A stretch of DNA of 64,000 nt from Microthrixaceae bacterium (GTDB lineage: Bacteria; Actinomycetota; Acidimicrobiia; Acidimicrobiales; Microtrichaceae): positions 281,001 to 345,000 of the forward strand of contig JAMLGK010000001.1 of assembly GCA_023957995.1 (NCBI GenBank). Direction: 5' to 3'. The notes below the pieces were generated by a model. The model saw only the letters and a program-made list of their open reading frames with translations, ran no database searches and was not told the DNA's origin. How positions within the stretch are numbered: position 1 is the first letter of the stretch; each line of letters begins with the position of its first letter. The position numbers were made by a program, and so were the translations under genes. Positions 7,613-16,580 of the stretch are shown one piece after another.

Positions 7613-7665
7613 GGCCCGGTGCGAACGGTTCGGGGGGTTCGTTCGCACCGGGCCTCCGGCTTTTT
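7613..7665 (+). terminator. 15-bp hairpin followed by T-run
   Basis: Arms 7613-7627 and 7640-7654 pair perfectly around a 12-nt loop; a TTTTT run follows at 7661-7665, 6 nt beyond the stem. In the plus direction it resembles an intrinsic terminator, but no plus-strand gene precedes it, so it could be an attenuator in the leader of the gene at 7779 or the end of a small RNA. Confidence 0.5.
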
Positions 7666-7778
7666 CGGAAGCTCCCGTCGCCGGCGAGCCCGGAGCGGCA
7701 CCCGCAGCCGCCCCACGTCGATCGTGCGGTGACGATCTGCAGGACGATCCTCCCGCTCTCCGGTGGCAGACTGCAGCT

Positions 7779-8651
7779 GTGACAGAACAAAGCCACGCAA
7801 TCGTCAGACGCCTCGAGGAGGTCGACGGATTCCTCGTCACCGACCTCCCCGGAGCCGACAGCGCCGATGGGGTCGTCAGATGCGCCAAGAAGGTGCTGGT
7901 CGACTCCACCAAGGCTCTCGCACGCTCCCGCAGCTACTCGTGGGCCCTGCTGGAGCAACGCATCTCGGGTGCTTCCGGAGCTGTCAACGCGACCGGGGAC
8001 TCGGTCGAGGGATCTCTGGGCTCGTTCGCCGCCGAGCTCGCAGCCGACGTCGCCTCGGGTGCGCTCACCCTCGCTGCGGGCAAGGGCGTACCCGACGGGG
8101 CGCTCGATGGCCTCGGGTCCGTGGTGCAACCCGACCCCGAATCGCTGGCCAGCGGTATCGTCGCCTGCATCTCGGCTGCGCTCGAGGGCACACCCGGAGA
8201 CGTGAAGGTGGCCGTCGAGCACGATGGAGGTGCCGGCGAGCAGCTGGTCGCCCAACTCGAATCGGCCGGCGCCAGCGTGACCGCCACCGGACCCGATGCA
8301 TGGGATGCCCCCGCGGAGGTGTTGTTGTTCGGGTCCAAGGCAGGAGTCCTCGACCACCAGCGCGCCGCTGATCTTCCACAGCAGCTCCTGGTGCCGACCG
8401 CGCCGCTTGCGTTCACTCCTCGTGCGCTGGCGGTGGCGAATCGGGCGGGCAAGGTCATCCTTGCGGACTTCCTGACCACCGCGGGACCACTCGCGACCCG
8501 GGCCGGACTCGATCCCGCCCAACGACTGGGCGAGCTGACCCGGTCGACCCTCGCTTCAGACCAGGGCGCTGTGCTCGGGGCCTGCACACTGGCGGAGGCC
8601 TACCTGTCCCAGTGGTGCGATGAGCTCCCGTTCGGGCGGCCCATCGGCTGA
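7779..8651 (+). CDS. Unknown protein resembling the C-terminal domain of ELFV amino-acid dehydrogenases
   Basis: A 290-residue protein. The second half follows the layout of the NAD-binding domain of Glu/Leu/Phe/Val dehydrogenases. A Rossmann-like segment runs from GDVKVAVEHDGGAGEQL to ASVTATG (about 145-185), a strand and loop follow in AEVLLFGSKAGVLD, and VPTAPLAFTPRALAVAN then GKVILADFLTTAGPLA occupy the positions of the family's gANgPttpeA and vlPDflaNaGGv motifs. The glycine-rich GxGxxG of an active dehydrogenase is degraded, and no catalytic Lys/Asp N-terminal domain is evident. It may be a pseudo-enzyme or sensor. The GTG start has a weak CAGACT hexamer 6 nt upstream. Its stop overlaps the CDF gene start. 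Family assignment is by eye and tentative. Confidence 0.6.
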   Translation: MTEQSHAIVRRLEEVDGFLVTDLPGADSADGVVRCAKKVLVDSTKALARSRSYSWALLEQRISGASGAVNATGDSVEGSLGSFAAELAADVASGALTLAAGKGVPDGALDGLGSVVQPDPESLASGIVACISAALEGTPGDVKVAVEHDGGAGEQLVAQLESAGASVTATGPDAWDAPAEVLLFGSKAGVLDHQRAADLPQQLLVPTAPLAFTPRALAVANRAGKVILADFLTTAGPLATRAGLDPAQRLGELTRSTLASDQGAVLGACTLAEAYLSQWCDELPFGRPIG

Positions 8652-9598
8652 TGGCCCAACGCCGCCGACTCCTGGTTCGCTACGGATGGCTCTCGATCGG
8701 GGCTGCCGTCTCGACGATGGCGATCAAGTTCATCGCCTACGCCATCACCGACTCGGTCGGGCTGCTCTCCGACGCGCTCGAGTCGACGGTGAACCTGGTG
8801 GCGGCGATCGGGGCCGTCACCTCCCTCACGATCGCGGCGCGCCCCGCCGACGAGGGCCACGAGTACGGCCACGCCAAGGCCGAATACTTCTCCTCGCTCG
8901 CCGAGGGACTGATGATCATGGTGGCAGCCGCCACGATCACCTGGGCCGCCATAGACCGACTCCTGCACCCCACCGAGATCGATCGGGTCGGGATCGGCCT
9001 GGTCTTCGCGGTCGGAGCGTCGCTGATCAACCTTGCGGTGTCGATCGTGCTCGGCCGGGTCGGCCGCCGCGAACGATCGATCGCCCTCGAGGCCGACTCG
9101 AGACACCTCATGACCGATGTGTGGACCACCGCCGGCGTCGTCGTGGCAGTCGCTCTGGTGGGAATCACCGGCTGGGAGTGGCTCGATGCCACCGTCGCAC
9201 TCGTGGTGGCCGCCAACATCGTCCGGGCAGGTCTACGTCTGGTGGCACGCTCCAGCAGAGGTCTGATGGACGCCGCACTACCCGACGAACAGCGGGCGCT
9301 CATCGACGCGATCCTCGAGTCGCACACCTCGGCCAGCACCATGTTCCACGGGATCCGCACCCGAGCGGCCGGTCACCGCGCGTTCATGTCGGTGCACGTG
9401 CTGGTGCCGGGCGCATGGACCGTGCAGCGGGCCCACGACTTCGTCGAGGTGGTCGAGGGCGATCTGCGCTCCGGGATCCCCGACCTGACCGTCGACACCC
9501 ACATCGAGCCACTCGAGGACCCCCGTTCGTTCTCCGACGAGGGACTCGACCGTCGTGCCGTGCCGCCGTCGGCCCACCCGGGCAATACACTCGGGTGA
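8651..9598 (+). CDS. Cation diffusion facilitator (CDF) transporter
   Basis: A 315-residue CDF-family metal/proton antiporter. Six membrane spans lie in residues 10-210. The metal site in TM2 is DSVGLLSDALES (two Asp, about 33-41), and the TM5 partner is ALEADSRHLMTDVWTT (about 148-163), which together make the usual divalent-cation (Zn, Fe or Mn) site. HEYGHAKAEYFSS is the conserved cytoplasmic loop. The C-terminal cytoplasmic dimer domain (about 215-300) is present and ends with the family's DVDTHIEP-like motif (here TVDTHIEP). It overlaps the stop of the gene before and is followed directly by the gcvP riboswitch. Confidence 0.92.
   Translation: MAQRRRLLVRYGWLSIGAAVSTMAIKFIAYAITDSVGLLSDALESTVNLVAAIGAVTSLTIAARPADEGHEYGHAKAEYFSSLAEGLMIMVAAATITWAAIDRLLHPTEIDRVGIGLVFAVGASLINLAVSIVLGRVGRRERSIALEADSRHLMTDVWTTAGVVVAVALVGITGWEWLDATVALVVAANIVRAGLRLVARSSRGLMDAALPDEQRALIDAILESHTSASTMFHGIRTRAAGHRAFMSVHVLVPGAWTVQRAHDFVEVVEGDLRSGIPDLTVDTHIEPLEDPRSFSDEGLDRRAVPPSAHPGNTLG
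9586..9591 (+). promoter_or_regulatory. -10 element (TACACT) for riboswitch-gcvP transcript
   Basis: TACACT lies in the last codons of the CDF gene, giving a likely transcript start near 9598, about 13 nt before the first riboswitch aptamer. No clear -35 is visible. Confidence 0.4.
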
Positions 9599-9610
9599 CA
9601 AGCGATACCC

Positions 9611-9796
9611 CGTCCGGGAGAGTCCACCGACTCGTGCAGTTGCGAGCCGGTGGCGCCGAAGGAGCAACCGCCCCGGAATCTCTCAGGCACCAGGGACCGG
9701 TCGGGGAAGCACTCTGGAAAGCGGCCGCACCAGTGGTCCACCGAAGGTGAAAGTCGGCCCGCCGGCGAATCTCTCAGGTTCCGTGACAGAGGGGGC
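9611..9796 (+). ncRNA. Tandem glycine riboswitch (gcvT element), two aptamers
   Basis: Two consecutive glycine aptamers. The first (about 9611-9693) has the GGGAGAGTC start, the CGCCGAAGGAGCAA core and the AATCTCTCAGG closing segment. The second (about 9701-9796) has AGCACTCTGGAAAGC, CCACCGAAGGTGAAA and AATCTCTCAGGTTCCGTGACAGAGG. These are the conserved blocks of the tandem glycine riboswitch, which turns on glycine cleavage genes when glycine binds. The element ends about 30 nt before the gcvP start codon, so control of translation or of an early terminator there are both possible; no T-rich terminator is seen in the gap. Confidence 0.96.
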
Positions 9797-9826
9797 TCCG
9801 AGTTCGACCGAAACGTGGAGACCCCG

Positions 9827-12814
9827 ATGAGCCCTGCCCCGTCCCGACCGCACGAGACGAACGCCGCGGGTGGATCCCCCGGACCCGACTCCCGCGCCGA
9901 CTTCGCGCGGCGTCACATCGGCCCGGACCGCTCCGAGCGGACCAGGATGCTCGCCGAGGTCGGCTTCGACGACATGGCGTCGCTGCTGGACGCGGTGGTG
10001 CCCGAGTCGATCCGGAGCCACGAACCCCTCGCTCTCCACGAGGTGGTGCCGGGAGCGGGTTCCGGTGACGAATCCGCCGTGCTCGCGCGGCTGAGGGAGT
10101 TGGCATCGGCCAACGGGCGGTCGCGGAGCCTGATCGGAACCGGGTTCCACGGCACGATCACACCTTCGGTGATCCTGCGGAACATGATCGAGAACCCCGC
10201 CTGGTACACCGCCTACACGCCGTACCAGCCGGAGATCTCCCAGGGCCGCCTGGAGATGCTGCTCAACTTCCAGACCATGGTGGCTGACCTGTGCGGCATG
10301 GAGATCTCCAACGCTTCGATGCTCGATGAGGCCACCGCGGCGGCGGAAGCCATGACGCTGGCCCGACGCCAGTCGCGCTCCAAGGGCAACACCTTCTGGG
10401 TCGACAGGAACTGTCACCCCCAGGTCATCGACGTGGTGGTAGCACGCGCCCAACCACTCGGGCTGGAGGTGGTCCTCTTCGACGCGGCCGGCGCCGATGC
10501 ACAGGGACCGGTGCCCGACGGCACCTTCGGCCTCCTGCTCGCCCACATCGGCACCTCGGGCACCATTGCCGACCATCGAGGTCTCGTCGACAAGGCGCAC
10601 GAAGCCGACGCCGTGGTGTGCGTCACGACCGACCTCCTGGCCCTGACCCTGCTGGAGGGACCCGGGAACTGGGGCGCCGACGTGGTCGTCGGGTCAGCCC
10701 AGCGCTTCGGTGTGCCGATGGGCTACGGAGGTCCTCACGCAGGCTTCATGGCCGTCTCCGACAAGGCCAAGCGAGCGCTTCCGGGCCGCCTCGTCGGGGT
10801 GTCGGTCGATTCGGCGGGGCGTCCCGCCTACCGGTTGGCCCTGCAGACCCGCGAACAGCACATCCGTCGGGAGAAGGCCACCTCCAACATCTGCACCGCA
10901 CAGGTGCTCCTCGCCAATGTGGCCGCCGCGTATGCCGCCTACCACGGCCCCGATGGGCTCACCCGGATCGCGGCGCGGGTACACGCGCTGACCTCGGAGC
11001 TTCGTGAGGCCCTCGGCTCCGAGGGTCACCAACCCCTCGGCGACACCTGGTTCGACACGCTCACGGTCGAGGTTCCGGGCGCCGCCGACGCGGTCGTCTC
11101 CGCTGCATCGGAGCGAGGCATCAACCTGCGCAGGTTGGACGCCGATCGGGTGGGCATCACCCTCGATGAGTGCACCGACGACGACGTCATTGCGACGGTG
11201 GTGGAGGCGTTCACCGCTGCGACCGGATCCACCTCGACAGGTGATCCGCGTTCCACCGGAGGCCCCGCACCGGAACACGGAGCGGGATTGCCACCGGTTC
11301 TGGCGCGCACGACGGAGTTCCTGACGCACCCGAACTTCCACGACTACCGCTCCGAGACCGACATGATGCGCTACCTGCGACGCCTGGCGGATGCCGACCT
11401 CGCCCTCGATCGCACCATGATCCCGCTGGGCTCCTGCACCATGAAGCTCAACGCCGCCACCGAGATGATCCCGATCACCTGGCCCGAGTTCAGCGACCTG
11501 CACCCCTTCGCCCCGGCCGAGGACGCCGGGGGCTACCTGGAGCTGATCTCCGAACTGGAGGCGGCGCTCTGCCGAATCACCGGCTACGACGCCGTCTCGC
11601 TGCAGCCCAACGCCGGATCCCAGGGCGAGTTCGCGGGTTTGCTGGCGATCTCCAGGTTCCACCGCTCGCGCGGGGAATCACACCGCAACGTGTGCCTGAT
11701 CCCCGACTCCGCACACGGCACCAACGCTGCCAGTGCGGTGATGGCCGGGCTGCGGGTGGTGGTGGTCGCGACCGACACCGAGGGAAACGTGGACCTGGCC
11801 GATCTCGCGGCCAAGGCACAGGAACACTCCGAGAACCTGGCCGCGGCGATGGTCACCTATCCGTCGACCCACGGGGTGTTCGAGGAAGGGATCGTCGAAC
11901 TCTCCGAGTTGGTGCACTCCCACGGCGCCCAGGTGTACGTCGACGGCGCCAATCTGAACGCCCTCGTCGGCATCGCCCGACCGGGCTGGTTCGGCGGCGA
12001 CGTCAGCCACCTGAACCTCCACAAGACGTTCTGCATCCCCCACGGTGGAGGAGGACCCGGCGTGGGACCGGTGGTGGCGCGCTCGCACCTTGCCGAGTTC
12101 CTGCCCGGGCACCGGTTCTCACCTCGCCCCGAGGACCACGACATCGCCACCCCGGAGCGGCCCGAAGGTCGCCCGACGATCTCCGCCGCTCCCTTCGGCT
12201 CAGCCGGGATCCTGCCGATCTCCTGGGCCTACATCGCGCTCATGGGCGACGACCTGGCCGACGCGACAGCGGTGGCGATCCTCAGCGCCAACTACGTGGC
12301 CCGACGGCTTCGGACGCACTTCCCGATCCTCTACTCGGGAACCGACGGCCTGGTGGCGCACGAATGCATCGTGGACCTGCGCGAGATCACCAAGCAGACC
12401 GGTGTCACCGCCGAGGATGTCGCCAAACGGCTGATCGACTACGGATTCCACGCCCCGACGCTGGCGTTCCCGGTCGCAGGCACGCTCATGGTGGAACCGA
12501 CCGAGTCCGAATCGCTGGCGGAACTCGATCGGTTCTGTGACGCCATGAGCCAGATCGCCTCGGAGATCGACAGGGTCGCCGACGGCACCTGGCCCGCGGA
12601 GGACAACCCGTTGTGCAACTCCCCGCACACCGCCGAGGAGGTCGGCGCGGACGACTGGGAACACCCCTATCCGAGGTCCGTCGCCGGATGGCCCGTCACC
12701 CCTGCCCGCAACGGGCCGGCCAAGTACTGGCCTCCGGTGGGACGCATCGACGGCAGCTACGGCGACCGGAACCTCATGTGCTCGTGCCCGCCGGTACAGG
12801 ACCTGGCCGACTGA
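9827..12814 (+). CDS. gcvP: Glycine dehydrogenase (decarboxylating), P protein
   Basis: A 995-residue, single-chain (fused alpha-beta) P protein of the glycine cleavage system. It decarboxylates glycine and transfers the aminomethyl group to lipoyl-GcvH. The N-terminal half begins with the [10 protein letters not shown] motif (about residue 25) and includes [16 protein letters not shown]. The C-terminal half carries the PLP-binding Lys (about 733) in [18 protein letters not shown]. The ATG has a GGAG Shine-Dalgarno 6 nt upstream; the frame is open further but runs through the riboswitch. The slightly long N-terminus is a low-complexity tail. It is under glycine riboswitch control and convergent with gcvT. 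Confidence 0.97.
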   Translation: MSPAPSRPHETNAAGGSPGPDSRADFARRHIGPDRSERTRMLAEVGFDDMASLLDAVVPESIRSHEPLALHEVVPGAGSGDESAVLARLRELASANGRSRSLIGTGFHGTITPSVILRNMIENPAWYTAYTPYQPEISQGRLEMLLNFQTMVADLCGMEISNASMLDEATAAAEAMTLARRQSRSKGNTFWVDRNCHPQVIDVVVARAQPLGLEVVLFDAAGADAQGPVPDGTFGLLLAHIGTSGTIADHRGLVDKAHEADAVVCVTTDLLALTLLEGPGNWGADVVVGSAQRFGVPMGYGGPHAGFMAVSDKAKRALPGRLVGVSVDSAGRPAYRLALQTREQHIRREKATSNICTAQVLLANVAAAYAAYHGPDGLTRIAARVHALTSELREALGSEGHQPLGDTWFDTLTVEVPGAADAVVSAASERGINLRRLDADRVGITLDECTDDDVIATVVEAFTAATGSTSTGDPRSTGGPAPEHGAGLPPVLARTTEFLTHPNFHDYRSETDMMRYLRRLADADLALDRTMIPLGSCTMKLNAATEMIPITWPEFSDLHPFAPAEDAGGYLELISELEAALCRITGYDAVSLQPNAGSQGEFAGLLAISRFHRSRGESHRNVCLIPDSAHGTNAASAVMAGLRVVVVATDTEGNVDLADLAAKAQEHSENLAAAMVTYPSTHGVFEEGIVELSELVHSHGAQVYVDGANLNALVGIARPGWFGGDVSHLNLHKTFCIPHGGGGPGVGPVVARSHLAEFLPGHRFSPRPEDHDIATPERPEGRPTISAAPFGSAGILPISWAYIALMGDDLADATAVAILSANYVARRLRTHFPILYSGTDGLVAHECIVDLREITKQTGVTAEDVAKRLIDYGFHAPTLAFPVAGTLMVEPTESESLAELDRFCDAMSQIASEIDRVADGTWPAEDNPLCNSPHTAEEVGADDWEHPYPRSVAGWPVTPARNGPAKYWPPVGRIDGSYGDRNLMCSCPPVQDLAD

Positions 12815-12837
12815 GGGTCATCCGGCCGACGCCGGTG

Positions 12838-13920
12838 TCAGGGCTTTCGGCCCACGAAGGGCATCTCGACCACGACCGCGGGGACCTCGCCACCGCGTGC
12901 GTCGAGGCTCAGGACATCGCCGGGCTCCACGTCCGGGCTCAGCATGGCCATCGCCACGCCATGGCCCAGCGTGGGTGAGAAGTTGCCCGAGGTCACCGAT
13001 CCGACCTGTTCGCCCGAACGCAGCACCGCCTGGCCCTCCCGCGGAGGGCGACGACCCTCGGTGGTCAGACCCCTCAGAACCGGATCGACCCCCGCAGCGC
13101 GTTGGGTTTCCAGGGCGGAGCGCCCGGGGAACTCACCCTTGTCCCAGCCCACCACCCAGCCCAGGCCGGCATTGAGCGGCGTGATCCCCACGCCGAGTTC
13201 GTGGCCGTGCAGCGGCAGTCCGGCCTCGAGTCTCAAGGTGTCGCGTGCCCCGAGGCCTGCGGGTTGGATCCCCGCATCGAGGAGCGCGTCCCAGAACTCC
13301 GCCGCCACGGCGACCGGAACCGCGCACTCGACCCCGTCCTCACCGGTGTAGCCCGTTCCAGCGACCGTGCAGGCATGCCCGCCGAACTCGAAGCCGGCAA
13401 CCCTGAAGCGACCGACCGCGGCCGCGTCCGCGCTCACCGCTGCCAGGCGCTGCCGGGCATCGGGTCCCTGCACGGCCAGCACCGCCCGCTCCGCCGTGGT
13501 GTCTCGCACCTTCAGCTGTCCGGAGGTGTCGCCGGCGACAGCGCCTGCGAGGGCATCGCTGACCCGCTGGGTGTTCGATGCGTTCGGCATCACGTCGAAC
13601 GTCTCGTCATCGATCCACCACACGATGATGTCGTCGAGCACACCACCGGAGTCATCCAGCAGGTGCGTGTACTGGGCCCGACCCGGCGACACGCGGTCCA
13701 GGTCGTTGGTGAACGTGCCCTGGATGGCCCGGTGGGCGGACTCCCCCTCGACGCGGACCGTTCCCAGGTGGCTGACATCGAACACCACCGCCTCCGAACG
13801 GCACAGACGGTGCTCCTCGAGCGTCCCCGTGGGGTACGACAGCGGCATTTCCCAACCACCGAAGGGCACCATGCGTGCATCCAGTCGACGGTGTTGTGCG
13901 TCAAGCGGTGAAGTCTTCAC
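12838..13920 (-). CDS. gcvT: Aminomethyltransferase (glycine cleavage T protein)
   Basis: A 360-residue T protein, which takes the aminomethyl group from lipoyl-GcvH and gives methylene-tetrahydrofolate and ammonia. The N-terminal folate domain has PFGGWEMPLSYPTGTLEEH (about 19-37), FDVSHLGTVRVEG, and the conserved YTHLLDDSGGVLDDIIVW segment with the catalytic Asp. The C-terminal barrel has GYTGEDGVECAVP, LGARDTLRLEAGLPLHGHEL, and the VTSGNFSPTLG motif. The GTG start has TAGTGT 7 nt upstream and is probably leaderless. Although convergent with gcvP, it has its own promoter and no riboswitch. Confidence 0.96.
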   Translation of the reverse strand: MKTSPLDAQHRRLDARMVPFGGWEMPLSYPTGTLEEHRLCRSEAVVFDVSHLGTVRVEGESAHRAIQGTFTNDLDRVSPGRAQYTHLLDDSGGVLDDIIVWWIDDETFDVMPNASNTQRVSDALAGAVAGDTSGQLKVRDTTAERAVLAVQGPDARQRLAAVSADAAAVGRFRVAGFEFGGHACTVAGTGYTGEDGVECAVPVAVAAEFWDALLDAGIQPAGLGARDTLRLEAGLPLHGHELGVGITPLNAGLGWVVGWDKGEFPGRSALETQRAAGVDPVLRGLTTEGRRPPREGQAVLRSGEQVGSVTSGNFSPTLGHGVAMAMLSPDVEPGDVLSLDARGGEVPAVVVEMPFVGRKP

Positions 13921-13927
13921 CGGGTGG

Positions 13928-13933
13928 ACACTA
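13928..13933 (-). promoter_or_regulatory. -10 element (TAGTGT), leaderless gcvT
   Basis: The hexamer ends 7 nt before the GTG start at 13920, so the transcript should begin at or next to the start codon. Confidence 0.6.
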
Positions 13934-14002
13934 CCGGGCTGTCCCGTCCGAGCCGTATGCCGGCCCAGCGGGAACCGGTGATCTGCCGGGCGGCGCTACC
14001 GG

Positions 14003-14533
14003 TCAGACCGCAGAAGCGGGTGGTGCTTCCGCGTCGAGGTCCGGCTCGGCCGCCGGGCTGGCGGCGGGAGTCGGACGCAGCTCCACGATGGCAGCGTCCA
14101 GGTCGTCCTTCACGCCGCCCAGTGCGAGCACGTTGAACACTCCCTGGCCGGCGTTCAGCACGTCGATGAGCTCGTCGCCCGAGGCCACCACAACGGAGTT
14201 CTTGCCGTTGATCACCAGATTGGCCGTGGCGATGTCCTCTCCGAGCGATTCGCGCAGGTATGCGAACACATCACGCACCGACTCGAGCTTCAACCCTGCA
14301 TCCAGGAGCTGCTTGATCACCTTCAGCTCGAGCAGGTCACGGTAGGAGTAGCGGCGCCGGCTTCCGGAACCCTTGGCATCGGCCAGAGAGGGGCGTACGA
14401 GGTCGGTACGAGCCCAGTAGTCGAGCTGTCGATAGCTGATTCCGACGATCTCAGCGGTCTTTCGGCCGCTGAAGCCGTCTTCGTAGGTCTCCACGATCGT
14501 CTCCAGGTCCTGTGGTCGGTAGGCGGATGACAC
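14003..14533 (-). CDS. MerR-family transcriptional regulator (Rv1830-like)
   Basis: A 176-residue regulator with an N-terminal MerR winged helix: FSGRKTAEIVGISYRQLDYWARTDLVRPS is interrupted only by family-typical changes, and the wing (GSGSRRRYSYRDL) follows at about 55-67. The C-terminal half (about 75-150) is a hydrophobic domain with VRDVFAYLRESLGED and ANLVINGKNSVVV, then an Ala/Pro/acidic tail. No Cys ligands for metal sensing are present. The frame opens at 14584, but GTG at 14533 has TAGTTT 5 nt before it and gives a typical N-terminus. In Mycobacterium the same gene follows DUF151 and FtsR, and it is thought to act on growth or division genes. Confidence 0.88.
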   Translation of the reverse strand: MSSAYRPQDLETIVETYEDGFSGRKTAEIVGISYRQLDYWARTDLVRPSLADAKGSGSRRRYSYRDLLELKVIKQLLDAGLKLESVRDVFAYLRESLGEDIATANLVINGKNSVVVASGDELIDVLNAGQGVFNVLALGGVKDDLDAAIVELRPTPAASPAAEPDLDAEAPPASAV

Positions 14534-14538
14534 CGGTG

Positions 14539-14544
14539 AAACTA
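14539..14544 (-). promoter_or_regulatory. -10 element (TAGTTT), leaderless merR
   Basis: The hexamer ends 5 nt before the GTG at 14533. It supports that start over the longer frame beginning at 14584. Confidence 0.5.
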
Positions 14545-14600
14545 CCCCGGCGTGACCATTGTGGGGTGGATGACGCGCGATCACACTCCCAGCGCCGATT

Positions 14601-15101
14601 TCAGCTGGCGAAGTCGTCCGGGGTCACGTTCTCGATGAACTCCTGGAACTCCTCGAGCACCTCTTCGGGTGACTCGTCGCCGGCCTCCTCGGTGTAGCCC
14701 GCCTCGGCCATGAGCTCCTCGGTGGCGAAGATCGGTGCGTCCACCCTGACCGCGAGCGCCACCGCGTCGGATGGCCGCGCAGAGACCTCTGTGGTCGGTT
14801 CGTCCTCATCGCCATCGGCATCCACGAGGTGCAGATCCGCATAGAACGTGGTGTCGCGGAGCTCGGTGAGCACGACGCGTTGCAGCGAGAAGCCCAGCAC
14901 CTCGATCAGTTTGCAGGCGAGGTCGTGGGTCAGCGGCCGAGGGGGGTCCACCCCGTCCAGAGCAAAGGCGATGGCTGCCGCCTCGGGTCCGCCGATGAAG
15001 ATCGACAGCCGACGGTGACGTCCACCGCGTTCCTGCAACAGGAGTACGGGCGTGTTGCTCGGCAACTCGACGCGCACTCCGAGCAGTTCCAACTCAACCA
15101 C
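14601..15101 (-). CDS. Bifunctional nuclease family protein (DUF151)
   Basis: A 166-residue DUF151 protein. Family features are the N-terminal VELELLGVRVE strand, VLLLQERGGRHRRLSIFIG (about 19-37), LTHDLACKLIEVLG (about 57-70), and the highly conserved SARPSDAVALAVRVDAPIFA (about 106-125). A member from plants has DNase and RNase activity, while the bacterial role is unclear. The acidic C-terminus (EEAGDESPEEVLEEFQEF) is typical of actinobacterial copies. It lies between two MerR genes, the arrangement found in Mycobacterium, and has its own leaderless promoter. Confidence 0.93.
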   Translation of the reverse strand: MVELELLGVRVELPSNTPVLLLQERGGRHRRLSIFIGGPEAAAIAFALDGVDPPRPLTHDLACKLIEVLGFSLQRVVLTELRDTTFYADLHLVDADGDEDEPTTEVSARPSDAVALAVRVDAPIFATEELMAEAGYTEEAGDESPEEVLEEFQEFIENVTPDDFAS

Positions 15102-15107
15102 GTCGTC

Positions 15108-15113
15108 AGCCTA
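15108..15113 (-). promoter_or_regulatory. -10 element (TAGGCT), leaderless DUF151 gene
   Basis: The hexamer ends 6 nt before the GTG start at 15101. Confidence 0.6.
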
Positions 15114-15123
15114 CCCGGCGACC

Positions 15124-16515
15124 CTAGGGGGCCAGGTTCGGTCCGAGTTCTTCTGCCAACAACGCAGCATGCAGAGAGGCTCCCAGGTCGGCCAGCTCGG
15201 TCACGGTCTCCGCCGCTCGTGCCCGCGATGCAGGATTGCGTTGCTTCAGCAGTGGCATCGCGACCTGTTCGAGAAGCCCGGCCTCCCGGTCGGCGGCAAC
15301 CTTGTAGATCCGGAGGTGGCGCGGGGTGAGGCCGAGATCGGCCCCGCGTTTGGCAAGTCGGGCGATCTCGATCTCGCGTCCCGTGTAGACCGCCTCACCG
15401 GCGACATCGATGGGTGCGAGAAGACCGAACTCCTCGAGTGCATCGAGGGTCTCCTCGGTGATCCCGACCTCGTCGACCAGTTCGTCCCGGCTCAGCTGGC
15501 GCATGGCCGCCTCCCTGTCCTTCGTTGAGGCGCCCTGTTGGCTACCGGCTCCGGAGGGCGCTGTCTCTCCGGCTCCGTTCTGCTCGCCGCCGGATTCTGC
15601 GGTGCTGCGTGGCGAATCGGCTCGCCGGCTCCTCGCTCCCCGAGCGGGGTCCGGCTCGGATCCACCGCTCTTTCCTGCTGGAGTGCTGGTCGCCCGGGTG
15701 CCGGCCGAGATGGAACGCTCCGAGTCCGATGCCGTCTCGGGATCGGATCCAGCTCCCAGGGCGATCGCCGCCGGATCCGGAGTGGCTGTGTCCCCGGACT
15801 TCGTGTCCCCGGACTCGGGGTCGTCTGGGTTCGTGTCGGCTGGGTTCGTGTCGGCTGGGTTCGTGTCCGCGGACTTGGGGTCGTCCGGGTTCGTGTCGGT
15901 CGAGTTGGCGAGTGCCGGCTCGGGCCCGTCGTCGTCGGAGGACTCAGCGACCTCCTGTGGGGACTCCTGCAGAGCTGCGACGAGATCGGCCGGCGAGGAA
16001 TACCGCGGCGCATCCTGGGCCTTGGCACGCCTGCGCACAGACCCACTCCCGGCCGCCCTGTTCGCACCGGCGCGAGTGGGGTGCGATGCCGACTGTGCAG
16101 CGCTCCGACGTGCCTCCGAGGCCTCGGAATCCACGGTCTCGGCACGTTTGCGATCGACCTCCTCCGCAGCGGCCGCCTCGGCAACCGCTGTCCAGAGCGT
16201 GGGTTGGTCGCCCGCCCCGGCATCGATCACATCCACGCCCTTCTCGAGGGCACGGCGTATCACCTTCAGGGGCAGGAAATGGTCGCGCTGCTGGCGCAGT
16301 ATCCAGCGCAGACGCTCGATGTCGGCGTCGCGGAACTGCCGATAGCCCGATGCGTTGCGCTCCGGTTCGACCAACCCCTGGCTCTCGAGGAACCTGATCT
16401 TGGAGATGGTTACGTCCGGGAACTCCTCGGTCAGCACTGCCAGCACCTCGCCGATGGAGAGTGGCTGTTGTGCGTTGGCGCCGCTCTCCGGCGCGATCTC
16501 ATCGAGTTCAGCCAT
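15124..16515 (-). CDS. MerR-family regulator, FtsR-like, with long disordered insert
   Basis: A 463-residue protein in the chromosomal position of FtsR (Rv1828), which is only about 250 residues in Mycobacterium. The N-terminal MerR domain (about 15-90) has [34 protein letters not shown] and [17 protein letters not shown]. The C-terminal domain (about 335-463) begins [19 protein letters not shown] and matches the second conserved part of FtsR. Between them lie about 230 residues rich in Ser, Asp, Pro, Thr and Ala, including [10 protein letters not shown] repeats of five residues. FtsR activates ftsZ and cell-division genes in relatives. ATG at 16515 is chosen; a GTG 12 nt earlier is possible. 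Confidence 0.88.
   Translation of the reverse strand: MAELDEIAPESGANAQQPLSIGEVLAVLTEEFPDVTISKIRFLESQGLVEPERNASGYRQFRDADIERLRWILRQQRDHFLPLKVIRRALEKGVDVIDAGAGDQPTLWTAVAEAAAAEEVDRKRAETVDSEASEARRSAAQSASHPTRAGANRAAGSGSVRRRAKAQDAPRYSSPADLVAALQESPQEVAESSDDDGPEPALANSTDTNPDDPKSADTNPADTNPADTNPDDPESGDTKSGDTATPDPAAIALGAGSDPETASDSERSISAGTRATSTPAGKSGGSEPDPARGARSRRADSPRSTAESGGEQNGAGETAPSGAGSQQGASTKDREAAMRQLSRDELVDEVGITEETLDALEEFGLLAPIDVAGEAVYTGREIEIARLAKRGADLGLTPRHLRIYKVAADREAGLLEQVAMPLLKQRNPASRARAAETVTELADLGASLHAALLAEELGPNLAP
15796..15900 (-). repeat. 15-bp minisatellite inside the FtsR-like gene
   Basis: About seven 15-bp units, the cleanest being three copies of TGGGTTCGTGTCGGC (15826-15870, third copy with one change). 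They encode DTNPA-type pentapeptides, and the unit length keeps the frame when copy number changes. Confidence 0.85.
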
Positions 16516-16524
16516 CGTGGTTCT

Positions 16525-16580
16525 CACACATCATCGGCCTCACACATCATCGGCCTCACACATCATCGGCCTCACACATT
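16525..16580 (-). repeat. 16-bp tandem repeat at the garA-ftsR junction
   Basis: Three exact copies of CACACATCATCGGCCT (16525-16540, 16541-16556, 16557-16572) and a partial fourth. The array fills the space between the FHA gene stop codon (16572-16574, inside the repeat) and the start region of the FtsR-like gene. Read on the minus strand, each unit contains GTGAGG and ATGATG. Confidence 0.9.

Larger units (their letters stand above)
7333..7778 (+). other. Divergent regulatory gap
   Basis: This 446-bp stretch separates the minus-strand P450/amidohydrolase operon from the plus-strand gene at 7779. It contains two adjacent palindromes (7521-7538 and 7558-7573) and a strong hairpin (7613-7654). 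I see no convincing coding frame in it, apart from a doubtful N-terminal extension of the amidohydrolase on the minus strand. Confidence 0.5.

Noticed and set aside
7613..7654. tRNA-like or riboswitch element
   Set aside because: It is a single hairpin without the conserved blocks of any RNA family known to me.
15796..15900. CRISPR array
   Set aside because: The 15-bp units are directly adjacent with no spacers and lie inside a reading frame.
16525..16580. CRISPR or att site
   Set aside because: Direct adjacent 16-bp units without spacers; no integrase or cas gene is beside them. The nearby xerD is a housekeeping recombinase 28 kb away.
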